Origin: Streptomyces sp. NBC_00271
Lineage (GTDB): Bacteria > Actinomycetota > Actinomycetes > Streptomycetales > Streptomycetaceae
DNA length: 64,000 nt
Assembly (NCBI RefSeq): GCF_036178845.1
Contig: NZ_CP108070.1
Coordinates: 992,001 to 1,056,000, forward strand
Direction of reading: 5' to 3'
The notes under the pieces: generated by a model
The model's input: only the letters and a program-made list of their open reading frames with translations
What the model was told of the DNA's origin: nothing
The model's database searches: none
Shown here: piece after piece, positions 34,239 through 42,935 of the stretch
Numbering within the stretch: position 1 is the first letter of the stretch
Layout of the letters: every line of letters begins with the position of its first letter
Made by a program: the position numbers and the translations under genes

Positions 34239-35870
34239 AGGTCAGCGGTCCAGCGCACCTTCGGTGCGCGCCGGGGGCGTGGTAAATGCCATCGCGCGCG
34301 CTGGAGGTGCTTCTGTCTGCCCTGACGTGGGCTGATGCCGGTCCGAGACGCTGGAGGGGTTCGTTCCGGCCGAAACCGATACTTCTGTGATGCTGGTGAG
34401 CTCGCAGGTCAGCGTGGTGCTGGGGGCCGTCCACGGGAACCGTGGAGTGTTGCTGCGAAGCACGTGCGTCAGAATTCCTGATTCACCCTGGCCCTCCCGG
34501 AACGGCATACGACAGGTCCGTCGCCAGGGAGGGAGCAAGGTCATGGACGTGCTGCACGAACGCTGCGTGGGCCTCGACATCAGCAAGAAGGACGCCAAGG
34601 CGTGCGTCCGCACCCCGAGTACGAAGCGGCGGGGGTCCTTCACGACCGAGACCACGACGTGGGGATCGACGACGAACGCGGTCCTCGCCCTGCGGGATCA
34701 TCTGCTCGCCGCACGGGTGACGCTGGTGGTGATCGAGGCGACCTCGGACTACTGGAAACCGTTCTACTACGTGCTGGCCTGCGAGTTGAACGTGATCCGC
34801 GTCAACGCGCGGCAGGTCAAGAACCTGCCCGGCCGCAAGACGGACGTCTCGGACGCGGCGTGGCTCGCCCAGCTCGGCGCCCACGGCCTGGTGAGGCCCT
34901 CCTTCGTGCCGCCCGAGCCGGTCCGCGAACTACGGGACCTCACCCGCGCCCGGACCACCGCCACCCGTGAACGCGGCCGGGCGGTCCAGCGGCTGGAAAA
35001 GCTGCTGGAGGACACCGGCATCAAACTCTCCGCAGTCGCCTCCGACATCATGGGCGTCTCCGGCCGGGCCATGCTCGAAGCCCTCATCCGCGGCGAAGGT
35101 GACCCGCAGGTCCTCGCGGACCTGGCAAAACGCAGGCTCCGCAACAAAATCCCCGAACTCACCGAGGCCCTGACCGGACGCTTCCGCGAACACCACGCGT
35201 TCCTGGCCCGCCTGCATCTGGACCACTACGACCAGCTCACCACGATGATCGACCAGCTCACCGGACGCATCGAGGAGGCGATGGCACCCTTTCGTGGCGC
35301 CCTCGACCTGCTCGACACCATCCCCGGGATCAACCGGGCCGTCGCCGAAGTGATCATCGCGGAGACCGGCGGCGACATGAACCGCTTCGCCACCGCCAAA
35401 CACCTCGCGTCCTGGGCCGGGGTCTGCCCCGGCCACCACGAGTCCGCCGGCCGCACCAAAAGCACCAAAGTCCGGCCCGGCAACCCCTACCTGAAGGGCG
35501 CCCTCGGCCTCGCCGCGTTCGGCGCGGTCAGAACCAAAGACACCTATCTGCAGGCCCGTTACAAGCGCCTGACCGCCCGCCGCGGCCCCCTCAGAGCGCT
35601 GGTCGCCGTCGAGCACTCGATCATCACCGCGCTCTGGCACATGCTCACCGACAACGTGCCCTACCAGGAACTCGGCGGCACCTACTTCACCCAACGCGAC
35701 CCCGAACGCGCCACCCGCCGCGCGGTCAACCAGCTCAACCAGCTCGGCTACACCGTCACCCTCAACCCGAGGGAGAACCCCGCCTGACCCGGCAGCCCCA
35801 GACACCCGGCGACCCACCGCGACCACCGGGCACTCAGCCCTGCCCACACCCATCCTGACCAGGATCTATT
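34239..35870 (+). mobile_element. Second IS110-family element
   Basis: An intact recombinase gene is preceded by about 300 bases of structured non-coding DNA (hairpin GCGCACC/GGTGCGC near 34254-34270) and followed by about 85 non-coding bases. The ends are not proven. CAGGTCAGCG occurs at 34239-34248 and again at 34405-34414, which could be a left target and its guide. The element sits directly upstream of the 2-methylisoborneol operon. Confidence 0.55.
34543..35787 (+). CDS. IS110-family recombinase
   Basis: The protein has 414 residues. The N-terminal DEDD domain has CVGLDISKKDAKACVRTP, VVIEATSDYWKPFYYVLACE and GRKTDVSDAAWLAQLGAHGL. The C-terminal domain has LLDTIPGINRAVAEVIIAET, ASWAGVCPGHHESAGRTKST with the conserved Ser, and YLKGALGLAAFGAVRTKDTY. 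It belongs to a different subgroup from the 21485 recombinase (little direct identity, longer C-terminus). GGGAGGGAGC precedes the ATG at 34543. All motifs look intact. Confidence 0.94.
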   Translation: MDVLHERCVGLDISKKDAKACVRTPSTKRRGSFTTETTTWGSTTNAVLALRDHLLAARVTLVVIEATSDYWKPFYYVLACELNVIRVNARQVKNLPGRKTDVSDAAWLAQLGAHGLVRPSFVPPEPVRELRDLTRARTTATRERGRAVQRLEKLLEDTGIKLSAVASDIMGVSGRAMLEALIRGEGDPQVLADLAKRRLRNKIPELTEALTGRFREHHAFLARLHLDHYDQLTTMIDQLTGRIEEAMAPFRGALDLLDTIPGINRAVAEVIIAETGGDMNRFATAKHLASWAGVCPGHHESAGRTKSTKVRPGNPYLKGALGLAAFGAVRTKDTYLQARYKRLTARRGPLRALVAVEHSIITALWHMLTDNVPYQELGGTYFTQRDPERATRRAVNQLNQLGYTVTLNPRENPA

Positions 35871-35889
35871 TACGCGTCAGACGTCGTCC

Positions 35890-36003
35890 ATGGCCGGGCA
35901 GCAGGAGCCCTTGCCCAAGGCGTACGGCGTCGACGCCCCGCTTTGTTCGCTGATGTCCGTGCGTATCCACCCACGCCCGCTCACGTATCGGGAGGACATG
36001 TGA
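35890..36003 (+). CDS. Candidate 37-residue leader ORF overlapping the encapsulin start
   Basis: An ATG at 35890 opens a 37-residue frame ([20 protein letters not shown], then 17 residues ending TYREDM). Its last codon and stop (ATGTGA) overlap the GTG start of the encapsulin gene. There is no good ribosome site at its start, so it may be chance; the exact overlap is the only reason to list it. Confidence 0.25.
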   Translation: MAGQQEPLPKAYGVDAPLCSLMSVRIHPRPLTYREDM

Positions 36004-37430
36004 CAGTCCCGGAAAGCTCCCCAGGAGGCGCCGCCGGGCCCACCGCCGACGGACCACGGTCCACCAGTCTCAGTACCGACGCGGCACGTCAGCTGGCCAC
36101 CACCACCAAGTCCGAACCTCAGATGCAGGCCATCACCTCGCGATGGCTGCTCAAGATGCTGCCTTGGGTGGACGTCAAGGGCGGCGCCTACCGGGTGAAC
36201 CGGCGGCTCCAACTCCGCGTCGGCCGGGGCCGGGTGCAGTTCGAGCAGAACGGCGCGGACGACATCAGGGTCATTCCCGAGACACTGACCGAGCTGCCCG
36301 CCCTGCGCGGCTACTCCGACACCGCGGCCCTGCGGGAGATCTCCTCACGGTTCAGGGTGCGTGAGGTGCGTACGGGCCAGGTCCTCTTCGACGCCGGGCA
36401 ACCCGTCACCGAGGCCTATCTCGTCGTCCACGGCCGGTTCACCCGCTACACCACCGGCAAGTACGGCGAGCAGGAAGTCACCGGAGTCATCACGGACGGC
36501 GACGGAATGGGGGACGAGGCCATCGGCCAGGCCGACCCGCTGTGGTTCAGCTCGGTTCGGGCCGAGACTCCGGGCGTGGTGCTGGCACTCAACTGGGACA
36601 CGCTCCTGGCGTTCGTGGAGCGTACCCCGTCGCTCGCCGCCCAGTTGGACGCCTTCGCGCAGCAGCAGAGCAAGCCCATGAACCGCAAGGGCGAGGCCGA
36701 CGTACCCGTGCAGGCCGGGCACGTGGGCGAACCGGTCCTCGCCGGCGGCTTCGTCGACTACGACCTCGCCCCGCGCGAATACGAGCTGTCCCTGACCCAG
36801 ACCGTCCTGCGCGTCCACACCAGGGTCGCCGACCTCTACAACCATCCGATGAACCAGACCGAGCAGCAACTCCGCCTGACCATCGAGGAGATCCGCGAGC
36901 GCCAGGAGTGGGAGCTGGTCAACAACCGCGAGTTCGGTCTGCTGCACAACGTCGACTACGGCCAGCGTGTCAGCACCTTCGCCGGTCCCCCCACGCCCGA
37001 CGATCTCGACGAACTGCTGTCGATGCGCCGCAAGACCCGGCTGTTCCTGGCCCACCCGAAGGCGATAGCGGCCTTCTTCCGGCAGTGCAACCGGCGCGGG
37101 CTGGTGCCCGGCACCGTCAACCTCGACGGTCATGAAGTACCGGCGTGGCGCGGCGTTCCGCTCTTTCCGTGCAGCAAGATCCCGATCAGTCCCCAGCACA
37201 CCAGCAGCATCATCGCGCTGCGCACGGGAGAGAAGGACCAAGGGGTCGTCGGCCTGCACCAGACGGGCATTCCGGAGGAGTACGAGCCCGGTCTGAACGT
37301 ACGGTTCATGGGCATCGACAGCACCGCGATCATGAGCTACCTGGTGACCGCCTACTACGCGATGGCCATCCTCGTACCCGACGCCGCGGGGATCCTGGAG
37401 AACGTCCAGGTCGGGCGGACCGCGGAATGA
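36000..37430 (+). CDS. Family 2B encapsulin shell protein with cyclic-nucleotide-binding domain
   Basis: This 476-residue protein starts at GTG 36000 behind GGGAGG. After a flexible N-terminus comes a short shell segment ([20 protein letters not shown]). A CNB domain is inserted at about residues 95-215 ([40 protein letters not shown]). The HK97-fold remainder runs from [20 protein letters not shown] to [19 protein letters not shown]. Proteins of this type beside 2-methylisoborneol synthase assemble into shells that enclose the cyclase. Its stop overlaps the cyclase start (ATGA at 37427-37430), so stoichiometry is translationally coupled. Annotated in older genomes as a cyclic-nucleotide-binding regulator. 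Confidence 0.93.
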   Translation: MTVPESSPGGAAGPTADGPRSTSLSTDAARQLATTTKSEPQMQAITSRWLLKMLPWVDVKGGAYRVNRRLQLRVGRGRVQFEQNGADDIRVIPETLTELPALRGYSDTAALREISSRFRVREVRTGQVLFDAGQPVTEAYLVVHGRFTRYTTGKYGEQEVTGVITDGDGMGDEAIGQADPLWFSSVRAETPGVVLALNWDTLLAFVERTPSLAAQLDAFAQQQSKPMNRKGEADVPVQAGHVGEPVLAGGFVDYDLAPREYELSLTQTVLRVHTRVADLYNHPMNQTEQQLRLTIEEIRERQEWELVNNREFGLLHNVDYGQRVSTFAGPPTPDDLDELLSMRRKTRLFLAHPKAIAAFFRQCNRRGLVPGTVNLDGHEVPAWRGVPLFPCSKIPISPQHTSSIIALRTGEKDQGVVGLHQTGIPEEYEPGLNVRFMGIDSTAIMSYLVTAYYAMAILVPDAAGILENVQVGRTAE

Positions 37431-38485
37431 GCACACCATCGGCGTCCGGATCGCCGCCGCGACTGCCCGGGCCGCCCCGCCTCGTCCCCGTCACGCAAGC
37501 ACGGCGGAGCGGGGCGATCCCCGGGCTGCGCCACCGGCCCGCCGCCCCCGCGGACCCGGGGAAGGCGGCGGAGGTGGACCGCAGGCTGGAGGCCTGGGTC
37601 CGTCGGCTCGACGCGTTCCCCAAGTCGTGGACGGGGGACTTCGCGGGGTTCCAGTTCGGCCGGGCCGTCGTACTCCAGCATCCGGGCGCGGCGGATCTCG
37701 AACGCCTCACCGCGGCCGGCAAGCTCCTGCTGGCCGAGAACCTCGTCGACAACTGCTACTGCGAGGAGGACGAGGACAGAGGCGGCTCATCGCGCGGCCT
37801 CGGCGGCAGGCTGATCAGGGCCCAGTCCGCGCTCGACCCTTTCCACTCCACTCCCGAACTGGAAGCGCGGTGGCGGCGCGGCGTACAGGCCGACGGGCCG
37901 CTGCGCTCGTACCACGGGGCCCTCAAGGACTACGCCGTCTTCGCCACCCCCAGCCAGACCGACCGGCTGGTGCACGATCTCGCCCGGCTGCATCTGGGCT
38001 ATCTCGGTGAGGCCGCCTGGGCCGAAATCCGGTACGTGCCACCGGTATGGGAGTACCTGATGATGCGGCAGTTCAACAACTTCCGCCCCTGCCTGTCGAT
38101 CGTCGACGCCGTGGACGGCTACGAGCTGCCCGAGGCTCTCTACGTCCGGCCCGAGATCCAGCGGATCACCGCGCTCGCGGGCAACGCCACCACGATCGTC
38201 AACGACCTGTACTCCTTCACCAAGGAACTGGCCAACGATCCCAGCCACCTCAATCTGCCTCAGGTCATCGCCGCGAACGAACGGTGCGGGCTGAAGGCCG
38301 CCTTCCTGAAGGCCGTCGAGATCCACAACCAGGTCATGGAGGCGTTCGAGGAGGAGGCGGCGGCCCTGTCCGCCACCTCGCCTCTCGTCGAGCGCTACGC
38401 CAGGGGCCTGGCCGCCTGGGTGTCCGGCAACCACGAATGGCACGCCACCAACACCCACCGCTACCACCTCCCGAACTACTGGTAA
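37427..38485 (+). CDS. tpc: 2-methylisoborneol synthase (class I terpene cyclase)
   Basis: The 352-residue cyclase converts 2-methylgeranyl diphosphate to 2-methylisoborneol, an earthy odorant. The Asp-rich metal motif is present as [15 protein letters not shown] (about residue 105-119), a variant of DDxxCE-D types. The NSE triad is NDLYSFTKE (about residue 262-270), and the family's C-terminal RYHLPNYW ends the protein. The first 60 residues are Pro/Arg-rich and disordered, which in this family is the encapsulin cargo-loading segment. The ATG at 37427 overlaps the encapsulin stop. The methyltransferase follows 47 bases later. Confidence 0.95.
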   Translation: MSTPSASGSPPRLPGPPRLVPVTQARRSGAIPGLRHRPAAPADPGKAAEVDRRLEAWVRRLDAFPKSWTGDFAGFQFGRAVVLQHPGAADLERLTAAGKLLLAENLVDNCYCEEDEDRGGSSRGLGGRLIRAQSALDPFHSTPELEARWRRGVQADGPLRSYHGALKDYAVFATPSQTDRLVHDLARLHLGYLGEAAWAEIRYVPPVWEYLMMRQFNNFRPCLSIVDAVDGYELPEALYVRPEIQRITALAGNATTIVNDLYSFTKELANDPSHLNLPQVIAANERCGLKAAFLKAVEIHNQVMEAFEEEAAALSATSPLVERYARGLAAWVSGNHEWHATNTHRYHLPNYW

Positions 38486-38532
38486 CGCCCTGCCGTCCGG
38501 CCCGTCGTCCACCGCGCCACAAGGAGTCACCT

Positions 38533-39438
38533 TTGCCCATCACCGATGCCGGTACCGCGGCAGCACCGATGCCGACCCAGGCCACCTGCCAGTCGACGTA
38601 CCAGACCCGCGTCGCGGACTACTGGGACGCCGAGGAGAACCCGGTCAACCTCGAACTCGGAAAGATCGACGACCTCTACCACCACCACTACGGCATCGGG
38701 GACGTCGACTGGTCGGTACTCGACGCAGGCCGGGACAGGGACGGGGACGGCGCTGCCGTGCGCCGTGACCGGATCACCGCCGAACTGCACCGTCTGGAAC
38801 AGGCACAGGCCGACCTCCTCGCCTCCCGTCTCGGCCCCCTCGCCCGCGCCGACCGCGTCTTCGACGCAGGCTGCGGGCGCGGCGGCGGAAGTGTGGTGGC
38901 CCATCTGCGGTACGGATGCCACACCGACGGCGTCACGATCTCGAGGAAACAGGCCGACTTCGCCAATGCCCAGGCCCGCAGTCGGAACATCGACGACAAG
39001 GTCCGCTACCACCACCGGAACATGCTCGACACCGGCTTGCCCTCCGGCGCGTATGCGGCTTCCTGGAACAACGAGTCCACCATGTACGTGGAACTCGACC
39101 TGCTGTTCGCCGAGCACGCACGGCTGCTGCGCCGCGGCGGACGCTACGTGACGATCACCGGCTGCTACAACGACGCCTACGGGCGGGCCTCCCGGGAGGT
39201 GTCTCTCATCAACGCCCACTACATCTGCGACATCCACCCACGGTCGGAGTACTTCCGCGCCATGGCCCGCAACCGCCTCGTACCCGTCCACGTCCAGGAC
39301 CTGACCGCCGACACCATCCCCTACTGGGAACTCCGCAAGCAGGCCGACCACCTGATCACCGGCATCGAGGAAACGTTCCTGAGCGCCTACGGGAACGGCA
39401 GCTTCCAGTACCTGCTCATCGCGGCTGACCGCGTCTGA
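38533..39438 (+). CDS. Geranyl diphosphate 2-C-methyltransferase
   Basis: This 301-residue SAM-dependent enzyme methylates geranyl diphosphate at C2, supplying the cyclase substrate. The SAM motif is RVFDAGCGRGGGSVVAHL, followed by GVTISRKQADFANAQARSRN, SWNNESTMYVELDLLFAEHA and GGRYVTITGCYNDAYGRASR. The TTG at 38533 is chosen because AAGGAG sits six bases upstream and homologues begin at this point; it is a rare start codon. The N-terminus is Ala/Pro-rich. Third gene of the 2-MIB operon. Confidence 0.94.
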   Translation: MPITDAGTAAAPMPTQATCQSTYQTRVADYWDAEENPVNLELGKIDDLYHHHYGIGDVDWSVLDAGRDRDGDGAAVRRDRITAELHRLEQAQADLLASRLGPLARADRVFDAGCGRGGGSVVAHLRYGCHTDGVTISRKQADFANAQARSRNIDDKVRYHHRNMLDTGLPSGAYAASWNNESTMYVELDLLFAEHARLLRRGGRYVTITGCYNDAYGRASREVSLINAHYICDIHPRSEYFRAMARNRLVPVHVQDLTADTIPYWELRKQADHLITGIEETFLSAYGNGSFQYLLIAADRV

Positions 39439-39534
39439 CATCTCCGCCGCGTTGGCGCTCCTCAGGATGCGACCTATGGTGAGAAGTGGTGCAGAGGCTT
39501 CCCACGAGGTGTTCACAACGGGGAGGACATAATC

Positions 39535-41100
39535 ATGTCCGAAGCCACACATCCCACACATCACCGTCCGCTTCGGCGGACGCACGAGGATGCCGCAGGC
39601 GTCACGGCCACCATCAACCGGGCAGCCGACGCCGCGGGCGCGGCCGGTCGGGCCGCGGCGGATGCCGTACGGCACCCCCAGGCCGTGGTGGAACGGTTGC
39701 GGCAGCTGCCTCAGGCGTTGCCACTGGTACGGCAGGCGGTGACACCCCTCCTGACCGGACGAGTGCGTGACTGGCGTGGGGAGTACGCCTACGCGTTGGG
39801 TGAGCAGGCATTCATCTACGGTTTTCCGTACATCTACAACGCCCGGCTGCGCCACCAGTGGGTGACCCAGCCGCGTGACCCGGCGACGGTGCCGTACGCC
39901 GCGGTGAATCACTTCTGGCATGCGCAGCGACTGCTGGACGCCTCGTACCGGGACGGCGGTTGTCCGAACAACGACACCCTGTACTCGACCGCGTGGGTGA
40001 ACCTGCACAACGAGCCGGTCATTCTCTCGCATCCGGACATGGGCGATCGCTACTTCGCCTTCGAGCTGATGGGCATCACCTCCGACAACTTCGACTACAT
40101 AGGCCAGCGCTCCACGGGATCCGAGGCCGGCCACTTCGCGATCGTCGGTCCGGACTGGAGCGGGAAGCTTCCCGATGGTGTGCGCCGTGTCGCGACCGCG
40201 CCGAGCCCGTGGATCCTGATCCTCGGCAGGACGCTGGTCGACGGCGAGGGCGACGTGCCGAACGTACAGACGCTCCAGGCCCAGTACCGGCTCACTCCGC
40301 TCAGCTTCTTCGACAGGGGCGGCGGGCCGGTCGACCCGGCGCTGCTCCCGGCGAGCCATGAGGTGCCGGCGCCGGTGGACCCCGCGCAGGATCCCCTCGG
40401 CCCCTGGAAGACGCTCAACGCCATGCTGGCAGAGAACCCGCCACCGGCGCACCACGCGATCCTGCTCAAGCAGTTCGCCGAGGTCGGCATCGGTCCCGGT
40501 CTCGACGTCGAGGCGCAGCCTGAGGCGGTCAAACAGAACCTCATCAGGGCCGCGGCTGTCGGCATGCCGATGCTCAAACAGCAGATGCTCAGCGGTGAGT
40601 GGGCACATGTGGTGAACGGGTGGCGCTATCCGCCACCGCAGATGGGCCGCTTCGGCGACGACTTCGTCAAGCGTGCCGCCGACCAGTCGTTGGCGGGCAT
40701 CATGGCCAACGATCCCGACGAGGCGGTCTATCTGCTCAACTACGACGACGCGGACGGCAACAAGCTGTCGTCCGGCCGGTACACGCTGCGCTTCGGCGCG
40801 GGCGCGATGCCGCCCGTCGATGCCTTCTGGTCCCTGTCCGCGTACGGCGACGACATGAACCTGATCCCCAACCCGGCCGACCGCTACTCGGTCGGGGACC
40901 GCACGACCGGGCTCGTCATGGACCCTGACGGCGGTCTGACCCTCCATCTGCAGTCCACATCACCGGGAGACGATCGTGAGTTCAACTGGCTGCCCACACC
41001 CGAAAACGGCACCTGGTTCGTGATCCTGCGCATGTACCGTCCGCACCGCGAGGTCGTGGACGCGGTATGGGAATGCCCTCCGCTCACCCGCGTCGAGTGA
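39535..41100 (+). CDS. DUF1254/DUF1214 domain protein
   Basis: This 521-residue protein has the DUF1254 block GEQAFIYGFPYIYNARLRHQ, then NNDTLYSTAWVNLHNEPVIL and the C-terminal DUF1214 block PVDAFWSLSAYGDDMNLIPN. The biochemical role of this family is unknown to me. The first 60 residues are charged and Ala-rich (AADAAGAAGRAAADAVRHPQ), with no clear signal peptide. GGGGAGG precedes the ATG. It is transcribed in the same direction as the 2-MIB operon but has its own 96-base leader, and it converges on the nitrile hydratase operon. Confidence 0.85.
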   Translation: MSEATHPTHHRPLRRTHEDAAGVTATINRAADAAGAAGRAAADAVRHPQAVVERLRQLPQALPLVRQAVTPLLTGRVRDWRGEYAYALGEQAFIYGFPYIYNARLRHQWVTQPRDPATVPYAAVNHFWHAQRLLDASYRDGGCPNNDTLYSTAWVNLHNEPVILSHPDMGDRYFAFELMGITSDNFDYIGQRSTGSEAGHFAIVGPDWSGKLPDGVRRVATAPSPWILILGRTLVDGEGDVPNVQTLQAQYRLTPLSFFDRGGGPVDPALLPASHEVPAPVDPAQDPLGPWKTLNAMLAENPPPAHHAILLKQFAEVGIGPGLDVEAQPEAVKQNLIRAAAVGMPMLKQQMLSGEWAHVVNGWRYPPPQMGRFGDDFVKRAADQSLAGIMANDPDEAVYLLNYDDADGNKLSSGRYTLRFGAGAMPPVDAFWSLSAYGDDMNLIPNPADRYSVGDRTTGLVMDPDGGLTLHLQSTSPGDDREFNWLPTPENGTWFVILRMYRPHREVVDAVWECPPLTRVE

Positions 41101-41160
41101 CCTGACGGGTCCGCAGGCCGCGCGCGGCGGCCCACGGACTCGTGCACGGGGCCCCTCTCA

Positions 41161-41496
41161 GTGGTGGTGGTCGTGACCGGCCGGGCGTTGGGCCAGGGTG
41201 AGTGCACGAGTGGCGACTTCGTCGCAGGAGACGGTTCCCTGCTCGTCCAGTACGTCTTCCAGCGCGGCGAGCCAATGGTGGTAGTAGCTCCACGGCCGGT
41301 CCTGGTCGCGTGCGTTCTCCCACGCGGCGATGCGGGCGATGAGTGCGCGCCGGAACTGGGGCCAGGTGAAGGCGCCTGCCTCGTAGAGAGTGACAGCCAT
41401 GCCGAAGGCGCGGCTCTCCCAGGGTTCGGAGAAGACGAGTTCCCCGTTGGCGCGGGGTGGGGCCGCGGCCCCGTCGACGTCGAGGGGGGCGGTCAC
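41161..41496 (-). CDS. Nitrile hydratase accessory protein (cobalt insertion, P14K type)
   Basis: This 111-residue protein resembles the C-terminal-like activator of cobalt nitrile hydratases: [20 protein letters not shown], then [16 protein letters not shown] and [17 protein letters not shown]. It ends in a His-rich tail (PAGHDHHH) that could bind metal. In such systems the activator swaps alpha subunits to insert oxidised cobalt sites. Its start overlaps the alpha-subunit stop (ATGA at 41493-41496). Gene order beta-alpha-activator matches the Co-type clusters. Confidence 0.9.
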
Positions 41497-42092
41497 GCGG
41501 CTGCCACCTTCGCCACGCCGACCATGGCGTCCCGGGTGATGAGCGGGACGAGCTCCTCCTCGGTCAGGTGCTCGGTGCCGGCGGGCCGCTCGGGCAGGAC
41601 GAGCCAGCGAACCTCACTCGTGGAGTCCCGCACGGTGATCTGAACGTCGTCGCCGAGGTCGAGGCCCATCTCGGAGAGGACGGTGCGGGGTTCCTTGACC
41701 ACGCGCGCACGGTAGACGGGGTCCTTGTACCAGCTCGGCGGAAGGCCGAGCACGGGCCAGGGGTAGCAGGAGCACAGCGTGCAGACGACGACGTTGTGGG
41801 TCGTGGGAGTGTTCTCGACGACGACGATGTGCTCGCCCTGGGGGCCGCCGAAGCCGAGTTCCTTGATGGCGGAGGTGCCGTCCGCCAGGAGCCGTCGGCG
41901 GTACTCGGGGTCGGTCCAGGCCTTGGCGACCACCTTGGCGCCATTGAGCGGACCCACGTTGGTCTCGTAGTTGGTGATGAACGCATCAACGATCTCGGGG
42001 TCGATCAGACCGCGTTCGGTGAGCAGCTGTTCGAGTGCCTCGGTGCGCAGGGCCGCGGAAGGGGTCTCGCCAGATTCGCTGGAGGTCGTCAT
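41493..42092 (-). CDS. nthA: Nitrile hydratase alpha subunit, cobalt type
   Basis: This 199-residue subunit contains the metal-binding motif [18 protein letters not shown]. The Thr in CTLCSC is characteristic of cobalt rather than iron enzymes, which have Ser; two of the Cys are normally oxidised after translation. Upstream features are [20 protein letters not shown] and the C-terminal [20 protein letters not shown]. It hydrates nitriles to amides in the cytosol. The ATG at 42092 overlaps the beta stop (ATGA). No amidase gene is adjacent, so amide use would need genes elsewhere. Confidence 0.96.
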   Translation of the reverse strand: MTTSSESGETPSAALRTEALEQLLTERGLIDPEIVDAFITNYETNVGPLNGAKVVAKAWTDPEYRRRLLADGTSAIKELGFGGPQGEHIVVVENTPTTHNVVVCTLCSCYPWPVLGLPPSWYKDPVYRARVVKEPRTVLSEMGLDLGDDVQITVRDSTSEVRWLVLPERPAGTEHLTEEELVPLITRDAMVGVAKVAAA

Positions 42093-42811
42093 GAGGTGGT
42101 CTCCAGGTAGTTCTCGAACAGATCCACAGTGACGGCGAAGGAGTCGGCGCCCTCGCCCCACAGTTCGTGCGAGTCGAACCGTACGGAGTAGACGTGTTGG
42201 GGGTTCTCGCCCAGGAAGTGCGCGTGGGTGTCGGGGAAGACGGCGGCGGGCTGGATGACCTCGACGACGCCGGCGTGTCCCCGGACGTAGCCGGGCAGGC
42301 GGGTGTGCCAGGGTGGCGAGATGTTCTTGGCGCGGACCCGTTGGCCGACGGCGAAGGCGGGGGCGGCGTCGATGGTGCGCAGCGAACCGGGAGCGGACCG
42401 CCAGACGGCGATCGCCGCGGTGGGCGGGCCGACGTCGGGCCGGGCGGATTCGGGGACGGCGACGGAGACGGAGACGGAGACGGAGACGGAGGGATTTTCG
42501 ACGTGTTCGCCGCGCAGGTCGCGGGCCCGGGCGTCGATCTCGCCGGGGGCGAGGATGGCGCCCTCGGTGAGCATCAGTTCGGCGGCGTTGAGCCAGCGGC
42601 CGAAGTAGCCCTCATCGAGGTAGGCGGCTCGGTCCAGGCGTTCCTGCGCGTGCCGGAAAGCGTCCACATTCCGACCGGACACCCGAGTGGCCAGGATCGT
42701 CAGCGCGGCGGCCCGGCCCTGCCAGGGCTCCGCGAAGACCGGTTCATCGGCCCTGGGCGGACGCGCGGGGCCCCATCCCGAGGTGCCCCCCATGTCAGCG
42801 ATGCCCTCCAT
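42089..42811 (-). CDS. nthB: Nitrile hydratase beta subunit
   Basis: A 240-residue partner of the alpha subunit. [18 protein letters not shown] at the start matches the family's MNGIHDxGG. The C-terminal SH3-like barrel has [40 protein letters not shown] and [24 protein letters not shown] precedes the ATG at 42811. The linker between the helical and barrel domains contains a run of Ser-Val dipeptides encoded by a hexamer repeat (42461-42490), so its length probably varies between strains. First gene of the operon. Confidence 0.95.
   Translation of the reverse strand: MEGIADMGGTSGWGPARPPRADEPVFAEPWQGRAAALTILATRVSGRNVDAFRHAQERLDRAAYLDEGYFGRWLNAAELMLTEGAILAPGEIDARARDLRGEHVENPSVSVSVSVSVAVPESARPDVGPPTAAIAVWRSAPGSLRTIDAAPAFAVGQRVRAKNISPPWHTRLPGYVRGHAGVVEVIQPAAVFPDTHAHFLGENPQHVYSVRFDSHELWGEGADSFAVTVDLFENYLETTS
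42461..42490. repeat. Five perfect GACGGA hexamers in the nitrile hydratase beta gene
   Basis: The 30 bases are five exact copies of GACGGA; on the coding strand each gives Ser-Val. In-frame repeat length changes would lengthen or shorten a linker without a frameshift. Confidence 0.9.
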
Positions 42812-42935
42812 GACGCGACTCCTCAAATAGCCGCATAACGGACCAGATACTCGAATCCTATGCGACCGGCACCTTCTGCGCCGCGGTCCGGAAAACCCCT
42901 CCGCGCGAGGGGTGACCCTCCTGAGCCCGTCGCGC

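Noticed and set aside
34239..35870. Full decoding of a bridge RNA for the second IS110 element
   Set aside because: Several short matches (for example GCGTCAGA at the right side and in the leader) were tried, but no set of four guides consistent with one core could be found.
42461..42490. Repeat array as a possible CRISPR
   Set aside because: Contiguous 6-bp units inside a coding linker, with no spacers or cas genes.
41161..42811. Nitrile hydratase operon as part of an aldoxime or amide pathway
   Set aside because: No aldoxime dehydratase or amidase is present in the window; the neighbours give no pathway.
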